Shown: positions 1 through 6,909, counted from the stretch's first letter. The stretch: 7,647 bases of DNA from CAYNDB01 sp964395915 (GCA_964395915.1 CAYNDB010000111.1:1-7647); one strand, 5' to 3'. Numbers and translations: made by a program. The notes: a model not told the origin generated them from the sequence alone.

Positions 1-110
1 GCGGATTCCATGGCTTTTAAGTATGCGGTCACTATTTCCTCGGGAAAATCCCAATTGGTATAATATCCGCCGTCACGCAAGGTGCAATCGAGGAATGTTA
101 CGTCAGGCAT
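1..110 (-). CDS. HMGL-like / 4-hydroxy-2-oxovalerate aldolase-type protein, N-terminal fragment (3' end outside window)
   Basis: Only the first 36 codons and two bases are present; the gene continues past the left edge. The reading begins MPDVTFLDCTLRDGGYYTNW. The D-C-T-L-R-D-G-G segment near residues 8-15 is the metal- and substrate-binding beginning of the HMGL/DRE-TIM aldolase barrel, in the variant ending in Gly-Gly-Tyr seen in aldolases of surface-polysaccharide clusters. The family cleaves or forms C-C bonds next to a 2-oxo acid or acyl-CoA using a divalent metal; the substrate here is unknown. The start is supported by GGAGAG at 119-124, eight bases before the ATG. It lies 113 bases downstream of the radical SAM gene on the same strand. 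In some polysaccharide clusters, as I recall, this barrel is fused to an MptE-like domain, and a separate MptE-like gene lies two genes upstream. The fold call is firm; substrate and role are inference. Confidence 0.8.
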   Translation of the reverse strand, partial: MPDVTFLDCTLRDGGYYTNWDFPEEIVTAYLKAMES

Positions 111-223
111 ATTTTACACTCTCCATACATTCCACGCACGGCAGCCATTTGGTTTTTCCTTTGCAGATCGAAATCATCATAATCAATGCACATAATTGAA
201 AGGCAAAAGTAACCCATATGTTC
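111..223. other. 113-base gap between radical SAM gene and aldolase gene
   Basis: Apart from the aldolase's GGAGAG site (119-124), I see no hairpin followed by T residues and no clear promoter. A 31-codon open frame, 193-98 on the minus strand, crosses this gap and overlaps the aldolase start. It has no ribosome site and is not called as a gene. Confidence 0.4.
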
Positions 224-1873
224 TCACGTTAATATCTTTAGATCCTGGCTATCGAGCCTGTTTGGCGACAACCTTAAAGCGTCCTTCGGATTCGTTTTAC
301 ACCCGGTCCCTCCATGCACAAAAATATATTTCTCTTCGCTTTGTTTTTCTTTCAAGAATTCTTTCCTATACCTACTGGAATATTCTGCAAGAATTCTTTT
401 CCCTTCTTCACTGTCTTCCTCTGCAGCCCTGATTCTACCCCACTCATTTTTTGGAAAAAAACAGTACAGTGGAAGTACTTTCATCAACCCATCCAGTTCA
501 TCTGCGCTGACATATTTGCCTCCCATCTTTAGCAAGGATCTTGAAGTTGTATGAACTGTGATGTTTTCATCATCCAACCAACCGTTATTAACCGCAATTT
601 TCCTGAGGAACGTGCCGTTGTAAGGTGTAAACATGCTCACAGTGATGGAATCATAATTTCTCACCTCTCTAATAAATTCGATAGTATCCATAATCAGGTC
701 TCTAGTCTCTCCCGGAAAACCTATAATCACGTTTAGACTGAATGGAATTCCGCTTTCTGCAATAATATTGAACTTTGCGATTAATTGCGCGTTTGAAGCG
801 TTACGTTTTAAAACCTTTATACGAAACTCTTCATTGCCACACTCGATGCCGAAAGATATCCTGAAGCATCCCACTTTTGCGAGTTTGCTTAAATTGCTCT
901 CTGTACAGTTTTCCGGCCTAGTATTAAACCAAAATGGTATCTTGAAATCCTCATACATTTTGCAAAAACTTGCGATTTCCGAAGTCGGGCGAGCGAGAAA
1001 ACTATCGTCAACGAAATAAAATAATTCTGGATTATGCGATTCCACCAGTTCCTGAATCTCATGCCTGAGCGAATTGATATTTTTTCTCCTCAAGAATTGT
1101 CCTATCTGTTCCTTTTTCGAACCTAGCCTTTGGGTAGGCGAGTTGCAATAACTGCATGAGTATGGGCATCCCCTGTATGTTTCTACAGGTAAGGTTTTAT
1201 GTATTTTCCCGCCCATTGGGCGATAAAACCGAGACTCATCGAAAAGCGAAAAATCGGGGAGATATTTGTTTATATCTACAAGTTCCCTTAAAGGGTTTTT
1301 TTGGATTACGCTGTCTTTATCTTTATACCAGACGCCGCGTATGCCGCGTATTGATTTATTAAGTCTTATTGCTTCAGCAACGTCTACGATTATTTTTTCT
1401 CCTTCGTATAAACCGATTACTTTTACTGCATCATATTCCATGCACAGGTGAGGAGCGAACGTTGGGAATACACCGCCCATTATGTGAGGCACGTTATATT
1501 TTTCAACGGACTCCAGCATCTTAACGGCCTGCAGAAAAGCGTCTTCAACTACGGAAAAAACCATCAAATCAGGTTTAAAATCCTCGATTTTCCGTTGAAA
1601 ATCGGCAATCATACCTGTTTTTATTTCAACCCCAACATCTTTTTGGTAACTGAATTCTCTCGCTTGTAGGTATTTAACCCGATTTAGCGTACTCGCATCT
1701 TCTTCCGGCATGTAATGCGTAGTTTCGAACAGCTCAACTTTATAGCCCTGGTCCTTAAGAATACGGGTAAAAAGGGCTATCGCGATTGATGGGACTAGCA
1801 TCAATGGTAAATTGGGATAGACGATTAAAACCTTAAAGCTACCTTTGGGAGTTATTTTTTCAGTTCTTTCCAA
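224..1873 (-). CDS. B12-binding-domain radical SAM protein (549 aa)
   Basis: Residues about 13-170 look like a Rossmann-type B12-binding domain: strand FKVLIVYPN, then GGVFPTFAPH at 133-142 and EGEK at 157-160. The cobalamin-ligating DxHxxG motif is not visible, as in many members of this class. The radical SAM core follows, with C236, C240 and C243 in CPYSCSYC (CxxxCxxC) to bind the 4Fe-4S cluster. FVDDSF (287-292), GIECGNEEF (342-350) and GFPGET (385-390) are further core and SAM-binding motifs. Known relatives do methylations, ring rearrangements or C-C chemistry on unactivated carbons; the substrate here is unknown. The start is TTG: an in-frame TAA sits immediately upstream, GGAG is ten bases before it, and the next in-frame Met (residue 25) would remove the first beta strand. 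Residues about 480-549 form a charged tail after the core that I cannot assign. It lies 88 bases after the MptE-like gene. A glycan- or lipid-tailoring role is inferred from context only. Confidence 0.88.
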   Translation of the reverse strand: MERTEKITPKGSFKVLIVYPNLPLMLVPSIAIALFTRILKDQGYKVELFETTHYMPEEDASTLNRVKYLQAREFSYQKDVGVEIKTGMIADFQRKIEDFKPDLMVFSVVEDAFLQAVKMLESVEKYNVPHIMGGVFPTFAPHLCMEYDAVKVIGLYEGEKIIVDVAEAIRLNKSIRGIRGVWYKDKDSVIQKNPLRELVDINKYLPDFSLFDESRFYRPMGGKIHKTLPVETYRGCPYSCSYCNSPTQRLGSKKEQIGQFLRRKNINSLRHEIQELVESHNPELFYFVDDSFLARPTSEIASFCKMYEDFKIPFWFNTRPENCTESNLSKLAKVGCFRISFGIECGNEEFRIKVLKRNASNAQLIAKFNIIAESGIPFSLNVIIGFPGETRDLIMDTIEFIREVRNYDSITVSMFTPYNGTFLRKIAVNNGWLDDENITVHTTSRSLLKMGGKYVSADELDGLMKVLPLYCFFPKNEWGRIRAAEEDSEEGKRILAEYSSRYRKEFLKEKQSEEKYIFVHGGTGCKTNPKDALRLSPNRLDSQDLKILT

Positions 1874-1883
1874 TTATCAATGA

Positions 1884-1887
1884 CTCC
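1884..1887 (-). promoter_or_regulatory. Shine-Dalgarno supporting the TTG start of the radical SAM gene
   Basis: The minus strand reads GGAG ten bases ahead of the TTG at 1873. The codon just before that TTG is an in-frame TAA, so no longer N-terminus is possible. Together these support TTG as the true initiation codon. Confidence 0.5.
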
Positions 1888-1961
1888 AAATAATGTTTTA
1901 TGGATAATTTATATTCCTAATGTTCCGGTTATCTGTTTTCCTTATAGCATCATTTATTTTA

Positions 1962-2720
1962 TCAACCGATGCCAAGTATCTCAGGGTCGAAAAATTTACT
2001 ATATTGAGTTGGAGTAATCATTGCGAACATCTCTCTCCCATTTTGATCTGCCCAATTACTGATAGCATCAAAGGTTTTTGGCTGGACTGAAATAAACCAA
2101 TGTTTTGTTTTTTCCTCAAGGACCTCAGGGTTTATGGAAGATTTATATGAGGCATCATTATAATGAATATCATTAACGGATGATGATAAGTCCCTATAGC
2201 CATCCGCACCTGCAACATATATTTTCCTTGCGCCCATGGCATAAGCAACTAGAACCATAAGTGATGCGCTCCCACCATAATGAGAAATTATCCCGTTTTC
2301 ATCCAAGCGTGAATCACTCGCGTCTTCGACCTTTTTCCATACAACAAGATCATATTCAGATTTACAGAATTTTGCAATTAACTGGTCGGAAAAGTATATT
2401 GACATAAGCCCACGCGTTTTGCCAACAACTACTGTACCCCCATATTGTGACAGGCGAAATCTGTTTGTGAAACTTTGGTATTGAGGCACAATGAATGACG
2501 TTATATCGTTCACACCAATTACAAGAAGGTTTTTTTCCGCTATAAACTGTTTGATTCTATCCCCGTATTCATTCAACGTAGAACCGGTGCCGAGCACAAG
2601 GAAATCCCTTCCTTTATGTCTATTATAGTAAGCAGGTTTTTCTAAAACTATATTTTCACGGCCTTTTGCTGGTACTTTAATGCCTAAAACTTTTTCTTTT
2701 ATCTTTGTCAATAAACTCAT
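1962..2720 (-). CDS. MptE-like / DUF115-like Rossmann protein (252 aa), possibly glycan-modifying
   Basis: The protein has a nucleotide-binding-like first strand and glycine loop, FLVLGTGSTLN (about residues 40-50), preceded by NRHKGRDF. A second strand follows, LLVIGVNDIT. Near residues 148-174 there is a Ser/Gly-rich helix followed by ARKIYVAGADGY. This layout (GxGxSL early, then GGSA...AMGA.KIYVAGADG) matches the 6-hydroxymethylpterin diphosphokinase MptE-like/DUF115 superfamily, which includes flagellin-glycosylation Maf proteins and sialyltransferase-like enzymes. Pterin synthesis is unlikely in this setting; a sugar-phosphate or nucleotide-sugar role is more plausible but inferred. I chose ATG 2720 because GGGGAA lies seven bases upstream. 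A GTG at 2783 would add 21 residues with no ribosome site and no domain. The gene follows a degenerate relative (2806-3052) and precedes the B12 radical SAM gene by 88 bases. Family level is fairly sure; activity is unknown. Confidence 0.75.
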   Translation of the reverse strand: MSLLTKIKEKVLGIKVPAKGRENIVLEKPAYYNRHKGRDFLVLGTGSTLNEYGDRIKQFIAEKNLLVIGVNDITSFIVPQYQSFTNRFRLSQYGGTVVVGKTRGLMSIYFSDQLIAKFCKSEYDLVVWKKVEDASDSRLDENGIISHYGGSASLMVLVAYAMGARKIYVAGADGYRDLSSSVNDIHYNDASYKSSINPEVLEEKTKHWFISVQPKTFDAISNWADQNGREMFAMITPTQYSKFFDPEILGIG

Positions 2721-2727
2721 TTTACTG

Positions 2728-2733
2728 TTCCCC
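2728..2733 (-). promoter_or_regulatory. Shine-Dalgarno deciding the MptE-like gene start
   Basis: The minus strand reads GGGGAA seven bases before the ATG at 2720. It favours this start over the in-frame GTG at 2783, which has no comparable site. Confidence 0.6.
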
Positions 2734-2805
2734 AATATTTGAATCCTGCCAAATTTGGTGAAAATATGTGTAACAAATTCCACCCATGGATGTTCTCTCT
2801 ACCCT

Positions 2806-3052
2806 TCATCCAAATTTCCAATCAAAAAGTCGCTCAACCAGCCTGAAGAAGGCCTTTTTGTCATTGTCAAGGTAAACCTCCCTCGTGGAAATAAGTGATG
2901 CCTTTTCGATGATTGGAAATTTACGTCACCGCCTTAAAGGTTAACACCACCAGTAACAGAACCGAAAATCCTTTCCCTTATGCCTGTTAATATAATCAGG
3001 CCTGCTATAAATGATATTTTCCTTTGATTTTTGAAATTACCTTGTTTAGCAT
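2806..3052 (-). pseudogene. Degenerate remnant of an MptE/DUF115-like gene (frameshifted, probably internally deleted)
   Basis: Read on the minus strand from ATG 3052, the first frame gives MLNKVISKIKG, like MSLLTKIKEK of the neighbouring gene. One frame over (3021-2965) it gives ENIIYSRPDYINRHKGKDF; the intact neighbour has ENIVLEKPAYYNRHKGRDF, so 12 of 19 residues are identical. After this, VL then TGGVNL can be recovered only by two further frame changes, matching the neighbour's VLGTGSTLN. The frames then hit stops, and most of a roughly 250-residue protein is missing. A last open stretch, 2925-2806, reads KFPIIEKASLIST and ends LFDWKFG before a TGA. It does not resemble the intact neighbour's C-terminus and could be another gene's tail. 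ATG 3052 lies 26 bases after the ABC gene's stop and has no Shine-Dalgarno. The N-terminal similarity is directly visible; the history (tandem paralogue or recombination scar) is inference. Confidence 0.75.
2812..2922. repeat. Perfect 13-bp inverted repeat, arms 2812-2824 and 2910-2922
   Basis: The left arm AAATTTCCAATCA and right arm TGATTGGAAATTT are exact reverse complements separated by 85 bases. Pairing stops at both ends of each arm. The unit lies wholly inside the degenerate remnant. I see no clear target-site duplication just outside the arms, and no transposase fits. It could be a scar of a small non-autonomous element, a long-loop stem in the transcript, or a coincidence of coding sequence, since the arms encode KFPI and DWKF in the open frame. 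Confidence 0.6.
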
Positions 3053-3078
3053 TTGTGTTTATTATCGCTCACTAAATA

Positions 3079-4992
3079 TTATAAATTATCTTTTTCCTGA
3101 ACCATATAGAGATCGTGATAAGCCCCTTGCAACGCCATCAGTTCCGAGTGGGTTCCCCTCTCGACCACTTCACCTTTTTGCATCACGACTATCTGTGGAT
3201 AATCCTTGATGGCGGAAAGTCGATGGGCGGCGACAACGACAATTTTCTCATACCTGACGGAGCGCAAATTATCGTAAATCTTCTTTTCCGTTTCGTAGTC
3301 GAGCGCGTTGGTCGCCTCATCAAGCAGTAATATAGGAGCGTCCTGCAAAAATACACGCGCCAAACCAATACGCTGGCGCTCACCTCCAGAAACAGTCTGC
3401 CCACGTTCACCCAGGCCTGTAGACAGCCCATCCGGGAGCGCCTCGACAAAAGTATCGGCGGCGGCCATCCTCAACGCAGCCCATATTTGTTCATCCGTCG
3501 CATCGGGCCGAAAATAGGAGACGTTCATTCTTACTGAATCATGAAAAATAATCGGCTCCTGGTTCATGTATCCGATCATGCGTTTATAAGCCATGCCATC
3601 AAGCTCGGAAAGGGGCGTTTCGCCTAGGGCCACGTAGCCTGATGTTGGTTCTCGTACCGACGAGAGGATATCAAGCAAGGTTGATTTACCTGATCCTGAA
3701 AAACCGACCAGCGCCGTTAGACGTCCTTGTTCAAAGGTCATATCGACGGAATGAAGAGCCCCTTCCTCACGAGCGCCATAGCTGAAACTAACCTTGTTAA
3801 CCGACAATCGCTCCGCCGGTATTGGAGCGGCGCCTTTACTTTTTTGTCGCAGCGCTGTTCTCGCTCCTGCGGGACTGTCCGCCTGTATTACTTTCATAAC
3901 CCGCGACAAGGGCCCGTAGGAGCTCAATACTTTACTGCGGACTCCCTGTAGCTGAATACCGGCGGGTATGGCGCGTACAAGCAAAAAGAGATAGGCTAAT
4001 AAATCAGCGGGCTCGTTCAGCAACGCCTCATAATCTTTAAAGAAATAAATATAGAGAATTACCAAAAACAACGCCACTATCAGCGTCATTTCCTGAGCCA
4101 TGCGGGACAGAGCCTGCACAAGAGCCAGCTTCATTTCATTATCTTCAAGCCGCTTATGCTCGGCGATATAATGTCCCTTCTCCCTCTCTTCGAGAGCGCC
4201 TATTTTGATCATCTTTATGCCATAAACTATCTGATGGAAAAGATGCGAAAGGTTATTCTGCGACATGTTAGATTCGGCGCCCTTTACCTTGAGCCTGACA
4301 TCGAGGGTCAGATGAAAAATAAAGAACAGAACACCAAAGAGAATAACGATCAGTGTCAAATCCCACGCCATATAAAAAAGAATTCCGAGGTATATCAGGC
4401 TTTGCGCTCCAAAGGTGAGAAACTGGCCAGCGAAGGTAACAATGTTTGAAAAGCGGGATGTCTCGGAGTTCATGAGAAAAATGAGCTCGCCGCTTTTCGC
4501 CTGGCTAAAATAGTTGAGATCGAAAGAGAATATTTTGTCGAGAGCGACCCTGCGGATATCGCGCATCAAGCCAAGCTGGAGCTTCCGGCTAATCATAGTA
4601 GTAAGCAGTTGAGAGACGACCATCGCAATTGTCAACGCCAACAAAATACCGAATAGAGCGCCGATGAGACCTAAACGTGATTCTGGCAGAGCGATTCCCA
4701 ACATATTCATTGCGCTTGCCTGTAAAGCGCTTATAGCCTCATCACCGGTCGAAACGAGCCCTTTTATCAAGCCGATCATGGCCACCGTTCTGGCGCCTTC
4801 TATAAAAGCTACAAAAACGGCAAAAAGGGTTAGAAAGATAATCCCCTTCGATCGGGGACGCAGGAAGCCCCAGAAGGTCGCATACTCTTTCGACGTAAAG
4901 GTCTTAAGCAACGTCGGTTTTTTACTCCACATATCAATACGCGACTGATCGGAGGCGACGTTGCGAATCTGGTTTTGTTTATCGATACTCAT
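3079..4992 (-). CDS. Half-size ABC exporter, fused membrane and ATPase domains (637 aa); MsbA/PglK-type flippase candidate
   Basis: The N-terminal half, about residues 45-345, is a type IV ABC exporter membrane domain. Hydrophobic segments are visible near 50-75, 107-130, 190-205, 210-228, 303-318 and 331-345, and the cytosolic loop around 155-180 is the usual coupling region. The ATPase half has Walker A GFSGSGKST (430-438), Q-loop Q478 in MNQEP, signature VSGGERQ (534-540), Walker B ILLLDEA with D558 and E559, D-loop NALD and H-loop H590. All catalytic residues are present, so it should work as a homodimer. Length is somewhat above the usual 570-600 because of a polar 40-residue N-terminal extension. 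Beside a glycosyltransferase, the likely cargo is a lipid-linked glycan or lipid A-type molecule moved across the inner membrane, as for MsbA or PglK; a peptide or drug exporter cannot be excluded. No clear Shine-Dalgarno precedes ATG 4992, and the in-frame ATG at 4932 also lacks one. It starts 84 bases after the glycosyltransferase. Confidence 0.92.
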   Translation of the reverse strand: MSIDKQNQIRNVASDQSRIDMWSKKPTLLKTFTSKEYATFWGFLRPRSKGIIFLTLFAVFVAFIEGARTVAMIGLIKGLVSTGDEAISALQASAMNMLGIALPESRLGLIGALFGILLALTIAMVVSQLLTTMISRKLQLGLMRDIRRVALDKIFSFDLNYFSQAKSGELIFLMNSETSRFSNIVTFAGQFLTFGAQSLIYLGILFYMAWDLTLIVILFGVLFFIFHLTLDVRLKVKGAESNMSQNNLSHLFHQIVYGIKMIKIGALEEREKGHYIAEHKRLEDNEMKLALVQALSRMAQEMTLIVALFLVILYIYFFKDYEALLNEPADLLAYLFLLVRAIPAGIQLQGVRSKVLSSYGPLSRVMKVIQADSPAGARTALRQKSKGAAPIPAERLSVNKVSFSYGAREEGALHSVDMTFEQGRLTALVGFSGSGKSTLLDILSSVREPTSGYVALGETPLSELDGMAYKRMIGYMNQEPIIFHDSVRMNVSYFRPDATDEQIWAALRMAAADTFVEALPDGLSTGLGERGQTVSGGERQRIGLARVFLQDAPILLLDEATNALDYETEKKIYDNLRSVRYEKIVVVAAHRLSAIKDYPQIVVMQKGEVVERGTHSELMALQGAYHDLYMVQEKDNL

Positions 4993-5076
4993 AAAAAGTG
5001 GTAGTAAATGATTTTTTTGACATGCGACGAATAGCCGCTACGCTTGTCCAACAAAGTAAGATTTGACAATTTACAG
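4993..5076. other. 84-base gap between glycosyltransferase and ABC exporter genes
   Basis: I find no convincing promoter pair, terminator hairpin or ribosome site here. The region is AT-rich near the exporter start. A short palindromic TAGCxGCTA string lies near 5034 but is too small to call a terminator. Confidence 0.4.
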
Positions 5077-6054
5077 TCAATTCGCTCGCGTATCGACGTT
5101 TGCGCCCAAACAAAGATTGATGAAATCTGTCCAGTCAACGGTCCTGTCTTTCCATGCCCATTTTTCTTCGACACATTTACGGTTGGCGGCCCCCATCGCG
5201 ACAAGTCGATCGCGGTCGCTATCGAGAATACGCAATTTTTCAACCATCGCCTCGACAGTGCGATCAACCAGAAACCCGTTTTCTCCGTCAATAATAAGTT
5301 CTTCACACCCACCCACTCTTGTGCTTATCACGGGTCTGCCACAAGCGGAAGCCTCCAGAACGCTTAGTGAAAATCCTTCAGAACTCGACGCGCAAAGATA
5401 AACATCAATATCATTGTAAAACTCATACATCTTATTGAGCGGAACGTAATGATCGTCCGTGGGCATCGCCTTAATCAGCTCCACACCCGCTTTTTCGCAA
5501 GCGGGCTCGATAAATTTTGTTATTCCTTTTCTCCAGTCGTGCTTTAAGGAGCCGGAATACCCGACTCGTAATGGCCCATCTTTTCTAAGTGGTTTGTCAG
5601 GGAAAAAAATATCCGTGTCGGCGCCATTTGGAGTATATGCCCCATTAGCAAGCCCCGATTGCTCGAAAAGTTTATAAAGCCTCTGGCTGACCGCATTTAC
5701 ACCCTTAAACTTTGAGAGAAACCTGATAAGTTTTCCAGGTGGCGCAGGGTCATAATCCGGCTGGGCCTGTCGCCCATCCCAGGAATGAAATGAATGTAAC
5801 CCCGTGGCGCTGTTTTGCAATCGAAGAAAAGGCGCCAGGTTTTTTACCCTGAAACGCCCGAGAGACCCCGCAAGCTGCCATCCCAATATAAAAACAAGAT
5901 CATACCTATCCGCAACCTCTTTAAGGTTGCCGCCGCCTTTCATATAGAACGTTGTAAGCTCTAAGCTCTGGTCGTTGTTGAATTTAATGAGAGCCTGCGC
6001 AATAGCGTCGTAGGCCCAGTTGGGCCTATCGCAAACAAGAAGAACTTTGCTCAT
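5077..6054 (-). CDS. Glycosyltransferase family 4 (GT-B fold), 325 aa
   Basis: The C-terminal half shows the GT4 donor-binding features: LRVGYSGSLKHDWRKG (about 162-177), where the glycine loop and KG are typical, and the EX7E motif with E226 and E234 in SSEGFSLSVLEASACGRP, followed by STRVGGCEELI and NGFLVD. The N-terminal half is a short Rossmann domain starting KVLLVCDRPNWAYD. It carries FHSWDGRQ and, near residue 120, NAVSQRLYKLF then TPNGADTDIF, the linker usual in GT4 proteins. The enzyme should transfer a sugar from a nucleotide-activated donor, probably with retention of configuration, to a lipid-linked or glycan acceptor at the cytoplasmic face. Donor and acceptor cannot be read from sequence. 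At 325 residues it is slightly short for the family (about 350-400) but both domains appear complete. Its ATG directly abuts the methyltransferase TAG, so the two are probably translationally coupled. Confidence 0.92.
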   Translation of the reverse strand: MSKVLLVCDRPNWAYDAIAQALIKFNNDQSLELTTFYMKGGGNLKEVADRYDLVFILGWQLAGSLGRFRVKNLAPFLRLQNSATGLHSFHSWDGRQAQPDYDPAPPGKLIRFLSKFKGVNAVSQRLYKLFEQSGLANGAYTPNGADTDIFFPDKPLRKDGPLRVGYSGSLKHDWRKGITKFIEPACEKAGVELIKAMPTDDHYVPLNKMYEFYNDIDVYLCASSSEGFSLSVLEASACGRPVISTRVGGCEELIIDGENGFLVDRTVEAMVEKLRILDSDRDRLVAMGAANRKCVEEKWAWKDRTVDWTDFINLCLGANVDTRAN

Positions 6055-6909
6055 CTATTCAGCTTCATAAGCTCCATGCTGTTTTGGCTGTGGATTATAC
6101 GTTGGCGGATCGTTATCGTATGGCTTGTCTATTACATGCCTCCGATATTTTTCAAGAGATGAAGCAAACGCCTTGTGTGACTCCCCTTCTTTTTTCCCCA
6201 GAACCAGAAGCATATGGTCATCCGCCCTTATAATGGCGGGATCGTCATAAACATTTACACCCGGCTTATCGCCCTTGAGCAGAATAAAATATTCAAACCA
6301 GGCAGTCTCCGCTCGCATAAAAGCAAGCAGATCTTGTATGTTATAAGAATTTGAAAATTTCTTAACCCTGTTGATCCACGTATCGTTAAGGGTCCAGCGG
6401 AAAAGGTTTATCAGCGTCACGCCGCGGCTAACCCTCAGCATCTCCCGAACAGGGGTCTGGAATTCCGGCTGGTGCTCTATTACATGCCGACAATAGACAA
6501 TATCAAAATAATTATCTGGAAACGGTATGTTATTAATACTTCCTTTTTTGAATTTCAATTCAGGAAAAATTCTTTTCCCTTCGGCCAACACCTGATTAGA
6601 AACGTCCATTATAGTGTAATCTATACGCTCGAAAGATCCGCGTTCTTTAAGCAAACGCACATCATGCATCCCTCCAGCGCCTATCTCCAACACTTTAATG
6701 GATTGATGAGCCTCAAGAAAATCACAATACCATTCCCGGTTTCGGTGGTCATCCTTCAGATAATTTGAATCGTCGCCATCCATGCGTAACTGAAGGTTAA
6801 CCCACCTTGGCTCGTTAAGAATTCCGCGCCGCACCAACGCCGCAAAGGCGCCAGGAAAATTGCGCGCGAAAATATGGATGCTCTTGAAATATAGTTTTTT
6901 TAATAACAT
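6055..6909 (-). CDS. Class I SAM-dependent methyltransferase (Methyltransf_11-like), 284 aa
   Basis: Counting from ATG 6909, motif I is VLEIGAG at about 73-79. An acidic residue ending strand 2 is in YTIMDVS near 102, and the strand-4 segment FDIVYCRHVIEH is at about 135-146. These are hallmarks of the Methyltransf_11 SAM-binding fold. The C-terminal part holds a plausible acceptor region and ends in a Pro/Asn/Gln-rich tail (PPTYNPQPKQ). In this setting the substrate is probably a sugar hydroxyl or an end group of the glycan, which is inference. The start is uncertain. An in-frame TTG at 6942 adds 11 residues and leaves a seven-base gap to the upstream gene; the ATG at 6909 gives a natural amphipathic start MLLKKLYFK but lacks a Shine-Dalgarno. 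The stop codon is immediately followed by the glycosyltransferase ATG. Confidence 0.87.
   Translation of the reverse strand: MLLKKLYFKSIHIFARNFPGAFAALVRRGILNEPRWVNLQLRMDGDDSNYLKDDHRNREWYCDFLEAHQSIKVLEIGAGGMHDVRLLKERGSFERIDYTIMDVSNQVLAEGKRIFPELKFKKGSINNIPFPDNYFDIVYCRHVIEHQPEFQTPVREMLRVSRGVTLINLFRWTLNDTWINRVKKFSNSYNIQDLLAFMRAETAWFEYFILLKGDKPGVNVYDDPAIIRADDHMLLVLGKKEGESHKAFASSLEKYRRHVIDKPYDNDPPTYNPQPKQHGAYEAE

Noticed and set aside
1874..1961. Possible promoter with a TATAAATT-like -10 before the B12 radical SAM gene
   Set aside because: The region is AT-rich, no matching -35 was found at correct spacing, and the gene probably shares the operon transcript.
2721..2783. Extension of the MptE-like protein to GTG 2783 (21 more residues)
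   Set aside because: There is no ribosome site before the GTG and the extra residues carry no domain signal, while GGGGAA sits correctly before ATG 2720.
3189..3449. Minus-strand open frame of 86 codons inside the exporter's ATPase domain
   Set aside because: It is an out-of-frame shadow of the Walker B region, which is intact in the main frame.
5025..5045. Short palindrome TAGCxGCTA as a terminator after the glycosyltransferase
   Set aside because: The stem is only four base pairs and no T run follows on the transcribed strand.
4989..5312. Minus-strand open frame of 107 codons overlapping the glycosyltransferase end and running to the exporter start
   Set aside because: It overlaps the glycosyltransferase in another frame and shows no motif; its only non-overlapping part is the 84-base gap.
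5044..5401. Two plus-strand open frames of about 107-112 codons across the 3' part of the glycosyltransferase gene
   Set aside because: They lie antisense to well-conserved GT4 coding sequence, have no recognisable domain, and their codons mirror the real gene.
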